The notes: generated from the letters alone by a model not told the origin. Positions 36,613-46,015 are shown, numbered from the stretch's first letter. The stretch: DNA of 64,000 nt from an uncultured Verrucomicrobia subdivision 3 bacterium (GCA_903850425.1 CAINLR010000106.1:1-64000), one strand, 5' to 3'. Program-made: numbers and translations.

Positions 36613-36707
36613 TTAAAAATACAAAATTACAAATGAAAAAACAACGGATCACGGCCCATGCGAACGGCCGTCGGCATTTTTAATTTTACATTTTTAATTT
36701 TTAATTG
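36611..36707. repeat. Nearly empty AT-rich inverted-repeat element between livG and livF
   Basis: Left end ATTAAAAATACAAAATTACA (from 36612) and right end TAATTTTACATTTTTAATTT (~36681-36700) bracket only about 32 bases (AACGGATCACGGCCCATGCG onward). The right end matches the S23 cassette's right end for 27 bases. It starts at the livG stop and ends 6 bases before livF. Confidence 0.7.
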
Positions 36708-36712
36708 AACCG

Positions 36713-37420
36713 ATGCTGGAAATAAAGAATCTGACGGTCAGCTACGGCGCGATTTCCGCGCTGCACGGCATCACTTTGTCGGTGCAGTCCGGCAGCATCG
36801 TCACGCTGATCGGCAGCAATGGCGCGGGTAAAACCACGACCTTGAAAACGGTTTCTGGCCTGCTCAAGCCGAAGTCCGGCGAGATAAATTACGAGGGCAA
36901 GAACATCGCCGGCTTGCCGCCGCATGAAATCGTGGCGCGCGGCTTATCGCATGTTCCCGAAGGCCGGATGATTTTTGCGAACCTGACCGTGCTGGAAAAT
37001 TTGCAGATGGGAGCCTATCTGGTGCGCGACAACAAGATCGTCCGGCGGGAACTGGAATTTGTCTTCGCCACGTTTCCGCGTTTGAAAGAACGCGAGCAGC
37101 AAATCGCCGGAACCTTGAGCGGCGGCGAACAACAGATGCTGGCGATTGGCCGCGCACTGATGAGCCAGCCGAAATTCCTGATGTTGGACGAACCCTCGCT
37201 CGGCCTCGCGCCACTGCTGGTCAAATCGATTTTTGAAAAGATCGTGGAGATCAACCGCGAGCGCGGCTTGACGATTCTGCTGGTGGAACAAAACGCCAAC
37301 CGCGCGCTGGAAATTTCCAGTTTCGGCTTTGTTTTGGAGACGGGCAAAATCACTTTGCAGGGCGACTCGGTGGCGCTGCGTCAAAACCCGCAGGTGAAGA
37401 GTGCTTATCTCGGAGGATGA
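36713..37420 (+). CDS. livF: Branched-chain amino acid ABC transporter ATP-binding protein LivF
   Basis: A 235-residue ATPase: Walker A TLIGSNGAGKTTTLKTVSG, signature TLSGGEQQMLAIGRALMS, Walker B LMLDEPSLGLAPLLV, and LLVEQNANRALEISSFGFVL. Fifth transport gene of the operon. The ATG has no Shine-Dalgarno because the preceding bases belong to the AT-rich repeat. Its last codons contain the GGAGG used by the next gene. Confidence 0.94.
   Translation: MLEIKNLTVSYGAISALHGITLSVQSGSIVTLIGSNGAGKTTTLKTVSGLLKPKSGEINYEGKNIAGLPPHEIVARGLSHVPEGRMIFANLTVLENLQMGAYLVRDNKIVRRELEFVFATFPRLKEREQQIAGTLSGGEQQMLAIGRALMSQPKFLMLDEPSLGLAPLLVKSIFEKIVEINRERGLTILLVEQNANRALEISSFGFVLETGKITLQGDSVALRQNPQVKSAYLGG
37412..37416 (+). 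promoter_or_regulatory. Strong Shine-Dalgarno for the threonine aldolase
   Basis: GGAGG lies 7 bases before the ATG at 37424 and inside the final livF codons (GGA GGA TGA), so the aldolase is probably translated from the liv transcript. Confidence 0.75.
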
Positions 37421-37423
37421 TTT

Positions 37424-38467
37424 ATGAACAAAAGAACCCGACATTTTGCGAGCGACAACTACTCCGGCATCTGCCCGGAAGCCTGGGCCGCGATGGCCGA
37501 GGCGAACGCCGGCCACGAGGTCAGTTACGGCGACGACATTTGGACGCAGCGCGCTTCTGATTTGATCCGCGACATTTTCGAGACGGATTGCGAAGTTTTT
37601 TTTGTCTTCAACGGCACGTCGGCCAATTCGCTTTCGCTGGCGTCGCTGTGCCAGTCGTATCACAGCGTGCTGTGTCACGAACTGGCGCACATCGAAACCG
37701 CCGAGTGCGGTGCGCCGGAATTCTTCGCGAACGGCAGCAAGATTCTGCTGCTGCAAGGCGCGAACGGGAAAATTGATCCGGCGGAAATCGAACGGGCGGT
37801 CCACAAGCGCACGGACATTCACTATCCGAAACCGCGCGCGGTGAGCCTGACGCAGGCGACGGAAACCGGCACGTTATATTCCCCACCGGAACTGCAAGCA
37901 ATTACGCAGACCGCCAAAAAACTGGGGCTGCGCGTGCAGATGGACGGCGCGCGCTTCGCCAACGCGGTGGCGTCGCTCAACGTCGCGCCCGCCGACATCA
38001 CCTGGCGCGCGGGCGTGGATGTGCTGTGTTTTGGCGGCACCAAGAACGGCATTGCGATCGGCGAGGCCGTGGTGTTTTTCGACCACGATCTGGCGCGCGA
38101 TTTTGATTACCGTTGCAAACAAGGCGGCCAGCTCGCGTCGAAGATGCGGTTTCTCTCCGCGCCGTGGTTGGGCATGTTGAAAGACGGCGCGTGGCTGCGT
38201 CACGCCAAGCACGCGAACGATATGGCAAAACGGCTGGAGGCCGGTTTGAAAAATATTCCCGGCGTGAAAATCTCCTATCCGGTTCAGTCGAACGGCGTGT
38301 TCGCCAAAATTCCGAAGCCAGCCGAAGGAAAATTGCGCGAGCGCGGCTGGCATTTTTATACCGGCGTCATCACTGGCGAAGAATCGCGGCTCATGTGCAG
38401 TTGGGATACGACGACCGAGGACGTGGATGGATTTATCGCGGACTTGCGAGAAATCAGCGGTCAATAA
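37424..38467 (+). CDS. ltaE: Low-specificity threonine aldolase (beta-eliminating lyase family)
   Basis: A 347-residue PLP enzyme that cleaves threonine or allo-threonine to glycine and acetaldehyde. FASDNYSGICPEAWAAMAEA at the start, YGDDIWTQRASDLIRDIF, GTSANSLSLASLC, VCHELAHIETAECGAPEF-type sequence, LQMDGARFANAVASL-type Asp-x-x-Arg, and the PLP lysine in LCFGGTKNGIAIGEAVVFF near residue 207. It sits 3 bases after livF with a good ribosome site, linking amino acid uptake to its use. Some family members act on phenylserine or other beta-hydroxy amino acids. Confidence 0.9.
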   Translation: MNKRTRHFASDNYSGICPEAWAAMAEANAGHEVSYGDDIWTQRASDLIRDIFETDCEVFFVFNGTSANSLSLASLCQSYHSVLCHELAHIETAECGAPEFFANGSKILLLQGANGKIDPAEIERAVHKRTDIHYPKPRAVSLTQATETGTLYSPPELQAITQTAKKLGLRVQMDGARFANAVASLNVAPADITWRAGVDVLCFGGTKNGIAIGEAVVFFDHDLARDFDYRCKQGGQLASKMRFLSAPWLGMLKDGAWLRHAKHANDMAKRLEAGLKNIPGVKISYPVQSNGVFAKIPKPAEGKLRERGWHFYTGVITGEESRLMCSWDTTTEDVDGFIADLREISGQ

Positions 38468-38470
38468 ACC

Positions 38471-40456
38471 TCAAGCCGCTGGCGCTTTGGGCAGCAGCTG
38501 CGTGATCACAACGAGCAATCCAACCACGACGACGGCGAGAATTCCCCAGAAAATAAAACCGCCGCTGCCGGGCGTCTGGCTCTCGGCCCACGACGTTTTT
38601 TTTAACTGCTGTTCGTCGGCGAGCTTGGCGGTCGCCTTGTCCGCCGCGAGCAACTCGCCCGCGACGAGACTCAAATCATAACTCGGCGAAGCGACGCGCG
38701 GATTGCCGTAGTAAAGAAACAGCGCGTCGTCCGCCTTCGCCTTGAATAACACGCGCGTCGCCGGATAAAGCACGGCAAACTTATCCAGCTCAATCGGCGG
38801 GTTGTCGCCGTTTTGGGTTTCGAGAAATAACGTGTCGCTCTGGGCCGTGCCGTCCAGCGGGAACACAAAGTCATTCGCCTTGTGGTCCGGAGTGCGGGTC
38901 CAGGTAACGGTCCCGAGGGCGCGGCGAAATTTCTCGCCACGCTCATCGGCGACTTCCTCGTAAAGCGACATTTCACGATGGAACAAGGGCGTTTTGGTTA
39001 CGCATGTCAAACGCGTCAGCGGCAGACCGGCGCGCGGCAGTTTGATCATCCAGCGGCTCAACTTGGGCTGCTTCGCGTCGTTCGTCAGCGTGACCGTCGG
39101 TGTGAGCGCGCGGTTGATGGAGGTGCGCTGGACAAGGTAAGGCACTTGATTGCTGCCGCGCAGCACGCGCAGGTCGGCCAAACCCGAGTTGGCGCGCGCC
39201 AGCACATCAAGGTCGAGTTCGATTTGTTGCGCGCCGCCGCGGGTGAGTTGCACCACCTTGCGAAATTTCCAATTTGAAACATCCAGCGCCGCGCCCGCCA
39301 GCTCAACTCCGGCCAGTGCTTCGGGGGCGCGATAATTCGGATTGTCTGCCGGCGTTGAAATGATGAACGGCGTTACCGCTGCCGTTTTCAAATTGGCACC
39401 GAGCGCGGCGAGGTCGTAGCGCGCGGCGGCGCAAAATTTGTTGCCGGTCAGCAGATGAAAGGTGCCCACCGAGCGCGCCAGGAACACCAGATAAACCGGA
39501 CGCCGCTCCACGCGCACGGCAGAGATGGGCAGCGGCGGACTGTCGGCATTTTGGATGAGCAGCACCAACTCGCGCGAGCGGACTTGCGCGTCCAGCGGCA
39601 CGGAGAGATCCGCCGATGCTGACTGGCCGGCCACGGCGACGCGATAAATCACACCTTGGCCGACGACTTGTTCGCGAATGCCGTTCTCCAAAATCTGCGG
39701 CACGGCCAGCGTGACGGTGCGCGTGAACAGCGGTTCATCCGTTTCAATTTTGACTGCTGCCACATCGAGGTTAGCCGCGCCCAGATTCAGCGTGAGCCGC
39801 GACTCGCCGGGATTTTCGTCACGCTCGGCGATGACGGCGGTTTGAGTTTCATTGGGCGTCGCCACGGCCGCAGCGGCGTGAAGCCGCGCACCCGTGAAGG
39901 GAACCGCCTGCGAGCGCTGGTCGTCCACGGTCAATCGCAGCGAATGCCACGCGCCGGCGGGAAACGAAATATGCAACTGGCTCGCGCCATAAGCCTGTCG
40001 GAAAATCGGCTGCCCTTGCGTGATCGGCTGCCAGCTTTTGCCGTCCTCCGAGCCATCCACCCGCACGGCTTTGATGAAATTATCCGCCGGAGATTCCAAT
40101 GTGACACCGTCGAGCGGCTGCGTGAGGCCGGTTTGCAGCGTGATGATCGTGGTGCGATTGTTGAGCGATACTTGAAATGACTTGGCCGCCTGGACGGCTT
40201 TGCCAGCAGGCACGGGGCGCTCGATTAAGAACGGCAGCTCGTTTCCGGAGTCATCGTAAAGCCGCAAATCCTCGAGCGCAGGCCGCGCCGCATCGCGTGT
40301 CTCGGGCGGCAGGCTCAATTTGATGAGGCCGGGCGAGGCGATTTCGAAATGCTGCTCCTTTTGCCAATCACCGGGCAACGCAGCTTTGGTCGTCAGGGCA
40401 AGGAGCAGCGCGAGTCCACCGGTGTATTTCTTCACCAGGTTAATGTTAGTTTTCAT
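38471..40456 (-). CDS. DUF3999 family envelope protein
   Basis: A 661-residue exported protein with a signal peptide (GGLALLLALTTKAALPGDW), a long beta-rich periplasmic part (FEIASPGLIKLSLPPETRDA, DLRLYDDSGNELPFLIERPV), and a C-terminal membrane helix (GFIFWGILAVVVVGLLVVIT). This is the DUF3999 layout. Such genes usually follow a DUF2339 gene, as here, where its start lies 11 bases inside the DUF2339 end. Function of the pair is unknown. It is convergent with the threonine aldolase. Confidence 0.87.
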   Translation of the reverse strand: MKTNINLVKKYTGGLALLLALTTKAALPGDWQKEQHFEIASPGLIKLSLPPETRDAARPALEDLRLYDDSGNELPFLIERPVPAGKAVQAAKSFQVSLNNRTTIITLQTGLTQPLDGVTLESPADNFIKAVRVDGSEDGKSWQPITQGQPIFRQAYGASQLHISFPAGAWHSLRLTVDDQRSQAVPFTGARLHAAAAVATPNETQTAVIAERDENPGESRLTLNLGAANLDVAAVKIETDEPLFTRTVTLAVPQILENGIREQVVGQGVIYRVAVAGQSASADLSVPLDAQVRSRELVLLIQNADSPPLPISAVRVERRPVYLVFLARSVGTFHLLTGNKFCAAARYDLAALGANLKTAAVTPFIISTPADNPNYRAPEALAGVELAGAALDVSNWKFRKVVQLTRGGAQQIELDLDVLARANSGLADLRVLRGSNQVPYLVQRTSINRALTPTVTLTNDAKQPKLSRWMIKLPRAGLPLTRLTCVTKTPLFHREMSLYEEVADERGEKFRRALGTVTWTRTPDHKANDFVFPLDGTAQSDTLFLETQNGDNPPIELDKFAVLYPATRVLFKAKADDALFLYYGNPRVASPSYDLSLVAGELLAADKATAKLADEQQLKKTSWAESQTPGSGGFIFWGILAVVVVGLLVVITQLLPKAPAA

Positions 40457-43400
40457 CTTTGGCCTCCGTTTCCTTGGTGGGTGCGGAAAAGAATTTTTGA
40501 TACGCGAGCGAGGCGATCATAGCAATGACCGCCACGCCGCCCACCGCGCCGATGCGATACAGTTGATTGAGATGCGCCAAGTCATGGATAAAGAGTTTCA
40601 ACAGCGTCACGATCAACAGGCCCAGCGCGGCATAACGCGCGGCGGGAATTTTTTTCAGGATGCCCCAAACCAACAGCACGAGCGCAAACAGTCCCCACGC
40701 GATGGAATAGCTCATGTCGCGCGCGAAGTTGCCGCTGAATTGAAACGTCAGCGTCGAGCCGGGCTCGCTGAAATAGTCGGCGATCTCGATGTTCAGCAGC
40801 AGGAAGGCGAGCACCGTGCCGAGCGATGCCAGCACGGCCTGACAATTGGATTTCAAAACGAGGTGCCGCGGCGGTGTGAGCAATTTTGCACCGATGAATA
40901 ATGCAATGGTCGCAATGCCGTAGGTGTAGAGATACCAATTGAAAACCGGCGTGGCGCTGCGGGCATGGTATTCGAGCACGGCGGGATTGAATGCGAGCCG
41001 CACGAACGCGGCGACGAGCAGGCCGACGCCGGTGAGGCGCAAGCCGGGATGCGGGACGCGGTGGAACAACCAGAGCAAGGCCGCGCCTTCGAGCGCCCAG
41101 CCGATGGTGATCCACTGGCGATCAAACTGAATCGGGAAAATCAGCGTGATGAAAAACAGCGCCACGCCGCCGAACCAAGCGAGTTGCGTCATGCGGGACT
41201 TGGTTTCGGCGGGAATTTGTTTCAAGACGATCACCAAGCTGGCCAGCGCGGGTAATGCGAAGGCGGCGGGCAGCAGGCCCATGGTGGAATTCGGCCAGGC
41301 GATGTTCACGAGCCGGAAGATGAGGAGGAATTGCGCCGGCCCGACGAGCGCGGCGGCGGCCCAAGGCAAAGTCTTGTCCGCAAACTTTCGCAGGAACAGG
41401 AACGGGAACAGCGCGAATGCGGCGAAGAAAATCAGATACCACATCAGCGGCGTGGTCGGCGGGATGAGCGGATTCGTGGGGTCGAGCCGGTGGAAATGCC
41501 AGGCGCACTCCAGTGCGAAGGTGCTCACGAGTCCGACGAGCGGCATCCACTCGAACGAAAAGATTTTGGTGAGGCCCAGCAGCAGCACGACGAGCAGCAG
41601 CGCAAGGCCGAACACCGGCGTGGGATTGGCCAACGGAAGTCGCAGCGTGGCCATGATGAGCAGCAGGAACGGCAGCACGACCGAACTGGCGGGCAGCAGC
41701 GCGGCCAGAGTTTCGGGCGTATTGAAGTCGCCTTCGATTTTCAGTCCATTCTTGAAAACGTCCGGTTTGAATTTCCGCGCGAGCCAGGTGCTGGCCGCGA
41801 CAAAGAAAACGGCGAAGGCACCGAGCAGGAAAAACGAAGTTGGCAGTCCGGTGAGGTCGGCAGGAATTTTGAAGATGAGCGCGCCGGTGGCGGCGAGCGT
41901 AAGCAGCAGCACCGCGAGCACGGGCAGCAGCGTCGCGGTCATCACCGCGAGCACGATGGCGAGCAAATCCACGAGCAGCACGAACGGCCAGACGACGAAG
42001 GAGAGCTCCGTGAGTTTGAAGATCGGCACGAGCACCAGCAGCAGTGCGATCGGCGGGAAGAAGTGGTTCAATTGCGCCGAGACGCCGGCGGCCACGCCAC
42101 GACGGTGTTGCAGCAGCGCCGGCAACGCGGAATGGAACACGGCGAAGACGAAGTAAAACGCGAGCGCGGCGTTGAGCAGTTCGTTGGTCAAATGCTCCGA
42201 GGTCCAAAGTGCGAGCAGGCCGAACACGGCGAGCCCGGCGATGGGCTGGGCGATCGAGACTTTTTCGTCGAGCCACGCGAGCGCGGCGACAGCAAGATCA
42301 ATCAGGAAAACAAAGCCGAAGAGCAGCACCGGACGTTGCGCGAGCGGTGCGAAGTCGAAGAAGAAAACGGTGAACGCCAGCGCCACGCCGGCCAGGGCCA
42401 GGTTGCTGCCGGAGAGCCACGGATTCGTCTGGGTGCGGCATTTGGCGAACCAGTTTGCGCCCAACCACAGAGCGTTGAAACTGAGCAAAACGGCGAGGGC
42501 GATGAGGATTTTGTTGCCTTCAAAATATTGCTCACTGGTGAAAAACTTTTCCGCCCAGCCCATCTGCATGAACGCCGTGCCCGCCGCCGCGAGCGCGGTG
42601 AGGAAGTGCCAGCGGCGATTCAAGGCGACGACGATCAACCCCGCGTCGAGGATGGCGATGTAGCCGAAGAGGCCGAGCGGATTATCTTGGCCGGTGGAGA
42701 GCAGCACCGGCGTCATGAAACCGCCGAGCATTCCCAGGATGGCAATCACCAAGGCGTCGAGCCGGACGGCTAGGAAAAATGCGGTGGTGGTGATGAGGGC
42801 CATCAACAGGAAGGTCGGGATCGGTCCAAAAAACTCGAAATGATACAGCGCGCGGCAGGAAAAGGTGACGGCGTAGAGCGCCAGCACGCCCGACGCACAG
42901 AGGGTTTGCCCGCCGACGATGTATTGTTTGCGCCGATGCAACACCACGCCGCCTACCAGCAGGCCGAGGCCGGCCAGGAAGCCAAGCGCCATGCGGATTT
43001 CCGGCCGGATGAGATTGTGCTGGAAGGAATATTGAATGGCGAAGGCGATGAACAGAAAGAGCGCCAGACCACTGACCCACGCCAGACCTTTGACGCCGAG
43101 GAATTGTTCCCAATTAATATTCGGCAGGGCCGGCTTTGGAGACAGCAACGGACGCGATGGTGCCAGGGGCGGCATGAATTCCGGGATCGGCGGACGCGGT
43201 GGGGCGGCGATGGGCGGCGGTGGCGGAATCGGTGCAGCGGAAAACGGAATAGAAATTTTGGGTTCTGAAAGCGGTGCCGGAGAAATTGTGGCCAGGAGAA
43301 TTTCCGCCGGCGGTGCGGTTGGCGCGGACGGCGCGGTTTTGGGTTCTGGCCCAGCGGCGGCCGGTCTTTGATTGTTGAGCCGGATAACCTGGATTTGCAG

Positions 43401-43526
43401 GTCGTCCACGCGGCGCGCGAGGTCTTCAATTCGGTTGCCGGCGTTGACCGTCCGCACGATCAGCCAGATGGCCAGAGCCAGTGGCAGCGCGATGACCAGG
43501 AGAATAATTAAAATCCAGGGTTCCAT
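40446..43526 (-). CDS. DUF2339 polytopic membrane protein
   Basis: A 1026-residue membrane protein: an N-terminal helix (ILIILLVIALPLALAIWLIV), a short coiled coil (IEDLARRVDDLQIQVIRL), a Pro/Ala-rich linker (~60-135), then about 25 or more hydrophobic helices beginning after WEQFLGVKGLAWVSGLALFL. This is the DUF2339 plan. The gene overlaps DUF3999 by 11 bases. Its role is unknown; size and context suggest an envelope transport or stress function, but nothing visible proves this. The 197-base gap up to 43723 shows no gene. Confidence 0.9.
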   Translation of the reverse strand: MEPWILIILLVIALPLALAIWLIVRTVNAGNRIEDLARRVDDLQIQVIRLNNQRPAAAGPEPKTAPSAPTAPPAEILLATISPAPLSEPKISIPFSAAPIPPPPPIAAPPRPPIPEFMPPLAPSRPLLSPKPALPNINWEQFLGVKGLAWVSGLALFLFIAFAIQYSFQHNLIRPEIRMALGFLAGLGLLVGGVVLHRRKQYIVGGQTLCASGVLALYAVTFSCRALYHFEFFGPIPTFLLMALITTTAFFLAVRLDALVIAILGMLGGFMTPVLLSTGQDNPLGLFGYIAILDAGLIVVALNRRWHFLTALAAAGTAFMQMGWAEKFFTSEQYFEGNKILIALAVLLSFNALWLGANWFAKCRTQTNPWLSGSNLALAGVALAFTVFFFDFAPLAQRPVLLFGFVFLIDLAVAALAWLDEKVSIAQPIAGLAVFGLLALWTSEHLTNELLNAALAFYFVFAVFHSALPALLQHRRGVAAGVSAQLNHFFPPIALLLVLVPIFKLTELSFVVWPFVLLVDLLAIVLAVMTATLLPVLAVLLLTLAATGALIFKIPADLTGLPTSFFLLGAFAVFFVAASTWLARKFKPDVFKNGLKIEGDFNTPETLAALLPASSVVLPFLLLIMATLRLPLANPTPVFGLALLLVVLLLGLTKIFSFEWMPLVGLVSTFALECAWHFHRLDPTNPLIPPTTPLMWYLIFFAAFALFPFLFLRKFADKTLPWAAAALVGPAQFLLIFRLVNIAWPNSTMGLLPAAFALPALASLVIVLKQIPAETKSRMTQLAWFGGVALFFITLIFPIQFDRQWITIGWALEGAALLWLFHRVPHPGLRLTGVGLLVAAFVRLAFNPAVLEYHARSATPVFNWYLYTYGIATIALFIGAKLLTPPRHLVLKSNCQAVLASLGTVLAFLLLNIEIADYFSEPGSTLTFQFSGNFARDMSYSIAWGLFALVLLVWGILKKIPAARYAALGLLIVTLLKLFIHDLAHLNQLYRIGAVGGVAVIAMIASLAYQKFFSAPTKETEAKDEN

Positions 43527-43723
43527 ATAGAGTTCCTTTCGTTGGGCATGGCGGGTCGAACTGCGAGCATTGGAAATCCAATCCGCTTACAAAGCAAGCG
43601 GGAATCCGGCTGGCCACTGGCTCTGATGTTCACGCGGCTAGCGTAACGCCAAGCGGCCGGCGGACATCAATTGAAAAATCTGCCGGTGGAATCAATCCAA
43701 ACGATGCTCTTCCCCGAATGGAC

Positions 43724-44212
43724 TCACGCCGTTGCTGGCTTGCTGCCAAACAAACTCTTGAACCAGGCCCAAGCGGCGCGAATGCCCACGTCGCGGGTGC
43801 CTTCGAAATGGTAAATCTTCGCGATGTCTTCTTCGTGGCCAAGATAGCGGGGCGGTAGCAGGATGATGGTTTTGGCGTCACCGCCTTCGATCCGCAAAAT
43901 TTCGGAATAGAAAAGCCCGCGCCCGGCTTCGTATTGGCCGGCAGGCAAAATCAGCGTGCGGCGCGCCAGCACGAGCCACGGACGATAGGTCAAAACCAGT
44001 TCGCCCTTTTCATTGCGCGTCAGTTTGCCGTAAGTGCGGGCCGGGACTTTGGTGGTCTTGCGGGCGAGGAAAAGATTGTTCCCCTGCGCATCCGGTTTGA
44101 AACGGAATTTGCGGCCGGTGCAAAAGTCCCAGACGAACACGAGGCCAAAGTGGGAGAGCCGGAACGACCAACCGGCGATGAGATAGGAAATGAGCAGGAT
44201 GATGAGCGCCAC
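43724..44212 (-). CDS. C-terminal part of a frameshifted membrane protein
   Basis: A 162-codon frame starting with a GTG at 44212 (VALIILLISYLIAGWSFRLS). It carries a membrane helix and a soluble end (FVWDFCTGRKFRFKPDAQGN, RKTTKVPARTYGKLTRNEKG, LPAGQYEAGRGLFYSEILRI). It has no ribosome site and begins exactly where the protein at 44922 loses its membrane-like character, so it is best read as the second half of that gene after a one-base slip. I do not recognise the family. Confidence 0.55.
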   Translation of the reverse strand: MALIILLISYLIAGWSFRLSHFGLVFVWDFCTGRKFRFKPDAQGNNLFLARKTTKVPARTYGKLTRNEKGELVLTYRPWLVLARRTLILPAGQYEAGRGLFYSEILRIEGGDAKTIILLPPRYLGHEEDIAKIYHFEGTRDVGIRAAWAWFKSLFGSKPATA

Positions 44213-44922
44213 GCCGCGCCGACCCAGGGGTTCATCCAGGCGCTGCCCACGACGGTGGCGAGAACCGCGGTGCGAAACGTCTTGAGCGCGGCATCCACCG
44301 TGGAGAACGGGCTGATCAAGATCAGGATGTTGATGGCGTTGGAGGCCAGAAAAACGATGAAGAACGCCGCCATGGCAATCGGCGTCATGAGGACATCGTA
44401 GAAAACGGTGTGCAGATCAATGGTCGCCAGCCCGAGCGAACTCAAGGACGCACTGGGCTGCCCGCCGGTGGAGTTGGCCTCGTGAATGAGGTTGACCATG
44501 ATCGGCACAAACGCGCCCGTGGCCACGAGGCCGGAAATTTTATGTTCGATGGTTTCGGCGACATCCAGCGGTTTCTTCATGACGGTGGGCAAGGCCACCA
44601 CGCCGCCCGCATCCTTCAAGGCACACGCAACGACCAGCAGCAGCGCCGGCACCCAGAACAACGGGTTCGCGAACCACGGCAGCCGGGCTCGTTGTTCGTC
44701 GGTGGTGGCTTTAAAATATTGGTAGGCCCCCACGGCACTCACGCCCAGCAGCGGCGAGATGGCCACGCCCGTCACCACCGAAAGCGTCTGCGCAATTTGC
44801 ACGCCGGGCGGCGGCGTGGTTTTGCCCACCGGCTGGGAAGTCAGCGCCGCACCGGCCGTCGGTGGCGTAAACAATCCCAGCGCGAGGGTCAGGACCAAGA
44901 GTGTGAATGCCAGCTTTTTCAT
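44020..44922 (-). CDS. N-terminal part of a frameshifted exported membrane protein
   Basis: From the ATG at 44922: signal peptide (LAFTLLVLTLALGLFTPPTA), then several membrane helices (LFWVPALLLVVACALKDAGG; MTPIAMAAFFIVFLASNAIN). Up to about MNPWVGAA (near 44222) it is normal. Beyond that the frame becomes Ser/Arg/Pro-rich (RSSSCSFPISSPVGRSGSPT), the look of an out-of-frame read. The true continuation is the -1 frame at 43724-44212, giving about 399 residues in all. Either a real mutation or an assembly error in a GC-rich run. Family not recognised. Confidence 0.6.
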   Translation of the reverse strand: MKKLAFTLLVLTLALGLFTPPTAGAALTSQPVGKTTPPPGVQIAQTLSVVTGVAISPLLGVSAVGAYQYFKATTDEQRARLPWFANPLFWVPALLLVVACALKDAGGVVALPTVMKKPLDVAETIEHKISGLVATGAFVPIMVNLIHEANSTGGQPSASLSSLGLATIDLHTVFYDVLMTPIAMAAFFIVFLASNAINILILISPFSTVDAALKTFRTAVLATVVGSAWMNPWVGAAWRSSSCSFPISSPVGRSGSPTLASCSSGTFAPAANSVSNRMRRGTIFSSPARPPKSRPALTAN

Positions 44923-44999
44923 GCCTGAATATCTCCGGCTTTTTGGCCGGGTGTAAAGCGGATTCCGTTTCAGCCATGCCAAAAATCCGAAATACCCTG

Positions 45000-45027
45000 T
45001 TGACTTCGTCCGCGCGTTTGATAGTTT
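45000..45027 (+). promoter_or_regulatory. Possible promoter of rplM-rpsI
   Basis: TTGACT (45000-45005), 16 bases, TAGTTT (45022-45027), 27 bases before the rplM ATG. The -35 is good, the -10 is weak. Confidence 0.4.
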
Positions 45028-45054
45028 CAGCGTCCATTTTGTTTGGATAAAGAA

Positions 45055-45489
45055 ATGAAAACGCATTTGCCGAAAGTAAATTTAGATCAGCGCAAGTGGC
45101 ATATTATTGATGCCAATGGCGCGGTGTTGGGCCGACTGGCCGTTCAAGTTGCCGACGTTCTGCGCGGCAAGAACAAGCCCGTCTATACGGCGCACCTCGA
45201 CGCCGGCGACTTTGTGGTCGTCATCAACGCCGAGAAAGTGCGCCTGACCGGCAAGAAAGAAACCGCCAAGGAGTTCATGAGCTATTCCGGCTGGAAAGGC
45301 GGCGAAAAATACACCACCGTCGCCCAAGTGCGCGCCAGCCAGCCCGAACGACTGATCGAACATGCCGTGAAAGGCATGATTCCCAAGAACCGCCTCGGGG
45401 CTCAGTTGCTCACCAAATTGAAAGTGTTCAAAGGCGACAAACATCCGCACGCGGCCCAAATGCCGGCGGTGCTTGTGCCGGTTAAATAA
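45055..45489 (+). CDS. rplM: 50S ribosomal protein L13
   Basis: A 144-residue protein matching L13 throughout: [50 protein letters not shown], and [20 protein letters not shown]. The ATG at 45055 gives the standard N-terminus; a TTG at 45043 is not needed. It is followed 8 bases later by rpsI, the conserved bacterial pair. Confidence 0.97.
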   Translation: MKTHLPKVNLDQRKWHIIDANGAVLGRLAVQVADVLRGKNKPVYTAHLDAGDFVVVINAEKVRLTGKKETAKEFMSYSGWKGGEKYTTVAQVRASQPERLIEHAVKGMIPKNRLGAQLLTKLKVFKGDKHPHAAQMPAVLVPVK

Positions 45490-45497
45490 TTTTTTGT

Positions 45498-45899
45498 ATG
45501 GCCACCACCACCACCATCGAATTTCTCGGCACCGGACGTCGCAAAACCGCGATCGCCCGGGTTCGTCTCGCGACCGGCACCGGTAAAATCACCGTCAATG
45601 GCCGCGCGTTTGACAACTATTTCCCGCTGGACACCCTGCGCGCAACCGTGTCGCAGCCGTTGACCCTCACCGGCACGGCGGACAAGCTGGACGTGCGCGT
45701 GAACGTCATCGGCGGCGGCCCGAACGGCCAGGCCGGGGCGACGCGCCACGGCATTTCCCGCGCGCTTTTGAAGTTCGACGCGAACCTCCGCCCCGCGCTG
45801 AAGAAAGAAGGCTTTCTCACCCGCGATCCGCGCGAACGCGAACGCAAGAAATACGGCCAACCGGGTGCGCGCAAACGCTTCCAGTTCAGCAAGCGTTAA
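45498..45899 (+). CDS. rpsI: 30S ribosomal protein S9
   Basis: A 133-residue S9 with [56 protein letters not shown] and the basic C-terminal tail [19 protein letters not shown] that reaches the decoding site. Cotranscribed with rplM and closed by an intrinsic terminator 17 bases later. Confidence 0.98.
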   Translation: MATTTTIEFLGTGRRKTAIARVRLATGTGKITVNGRAFDNYFPLDTLRATVSQPLTLTGTADKLDVRVNVIGGGPNGQAGATRHGISRALLKFDANLRPALKKEGFLTRDPRERERKKYGQPGARKRFQFSKR

Positions 45900-45916
45900 G
45901 CCGCTGCAAACTTTCA

Positions 45917-45947
45917 AAACCCCGCTGGCAGTCCGGCGGGGTTTTTT
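45917..45947 (+). terminator. Intrinsic terminator of rplM-rpsI
   Basis: AAACCCCGCTGG (45917-45928), loop CAGT, CCGGCGGGGTTT (45933-45944), a 12-base stem with one G-T pair, running into TTTTTT. Confidence 0.93.
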
Positions 45948-45956
45948 ATTTTGCAC

Positions 45957-46015
45957 AACCAAGCAACCAAGGCCGGAAAAAACTTTGTTCCTTCGTTCCT
46001 TTGTAGTTCAATTTT
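45957..46015. repeat. 59-base leader repeat, copy before argC
   Basis: Begins AACCAAGCAACCAAGGCCGG and ends GTAGTTCAATTTT, 13 bases before the argC ATG. It matches 47962-48020 at 53 of 59 positions. Its two halves are roughly complementary (CCAAGCAACCAAG against CTTTGTTCCTTCGTT), so it can fold. Confidence 0.8.

Noticed and set aside
41331-42773. 480-codon frame opposite DUF2339
   Set aside because: Gln/Arg/Glu-rich complement of hydrophobic codons, typical antisense shadow.
44200-44230. Programmed -1 frameshift
   Set aside because: No X-XXY-YYZ slippery heptamer in the coding strand and no clear downstream pseudoknot.
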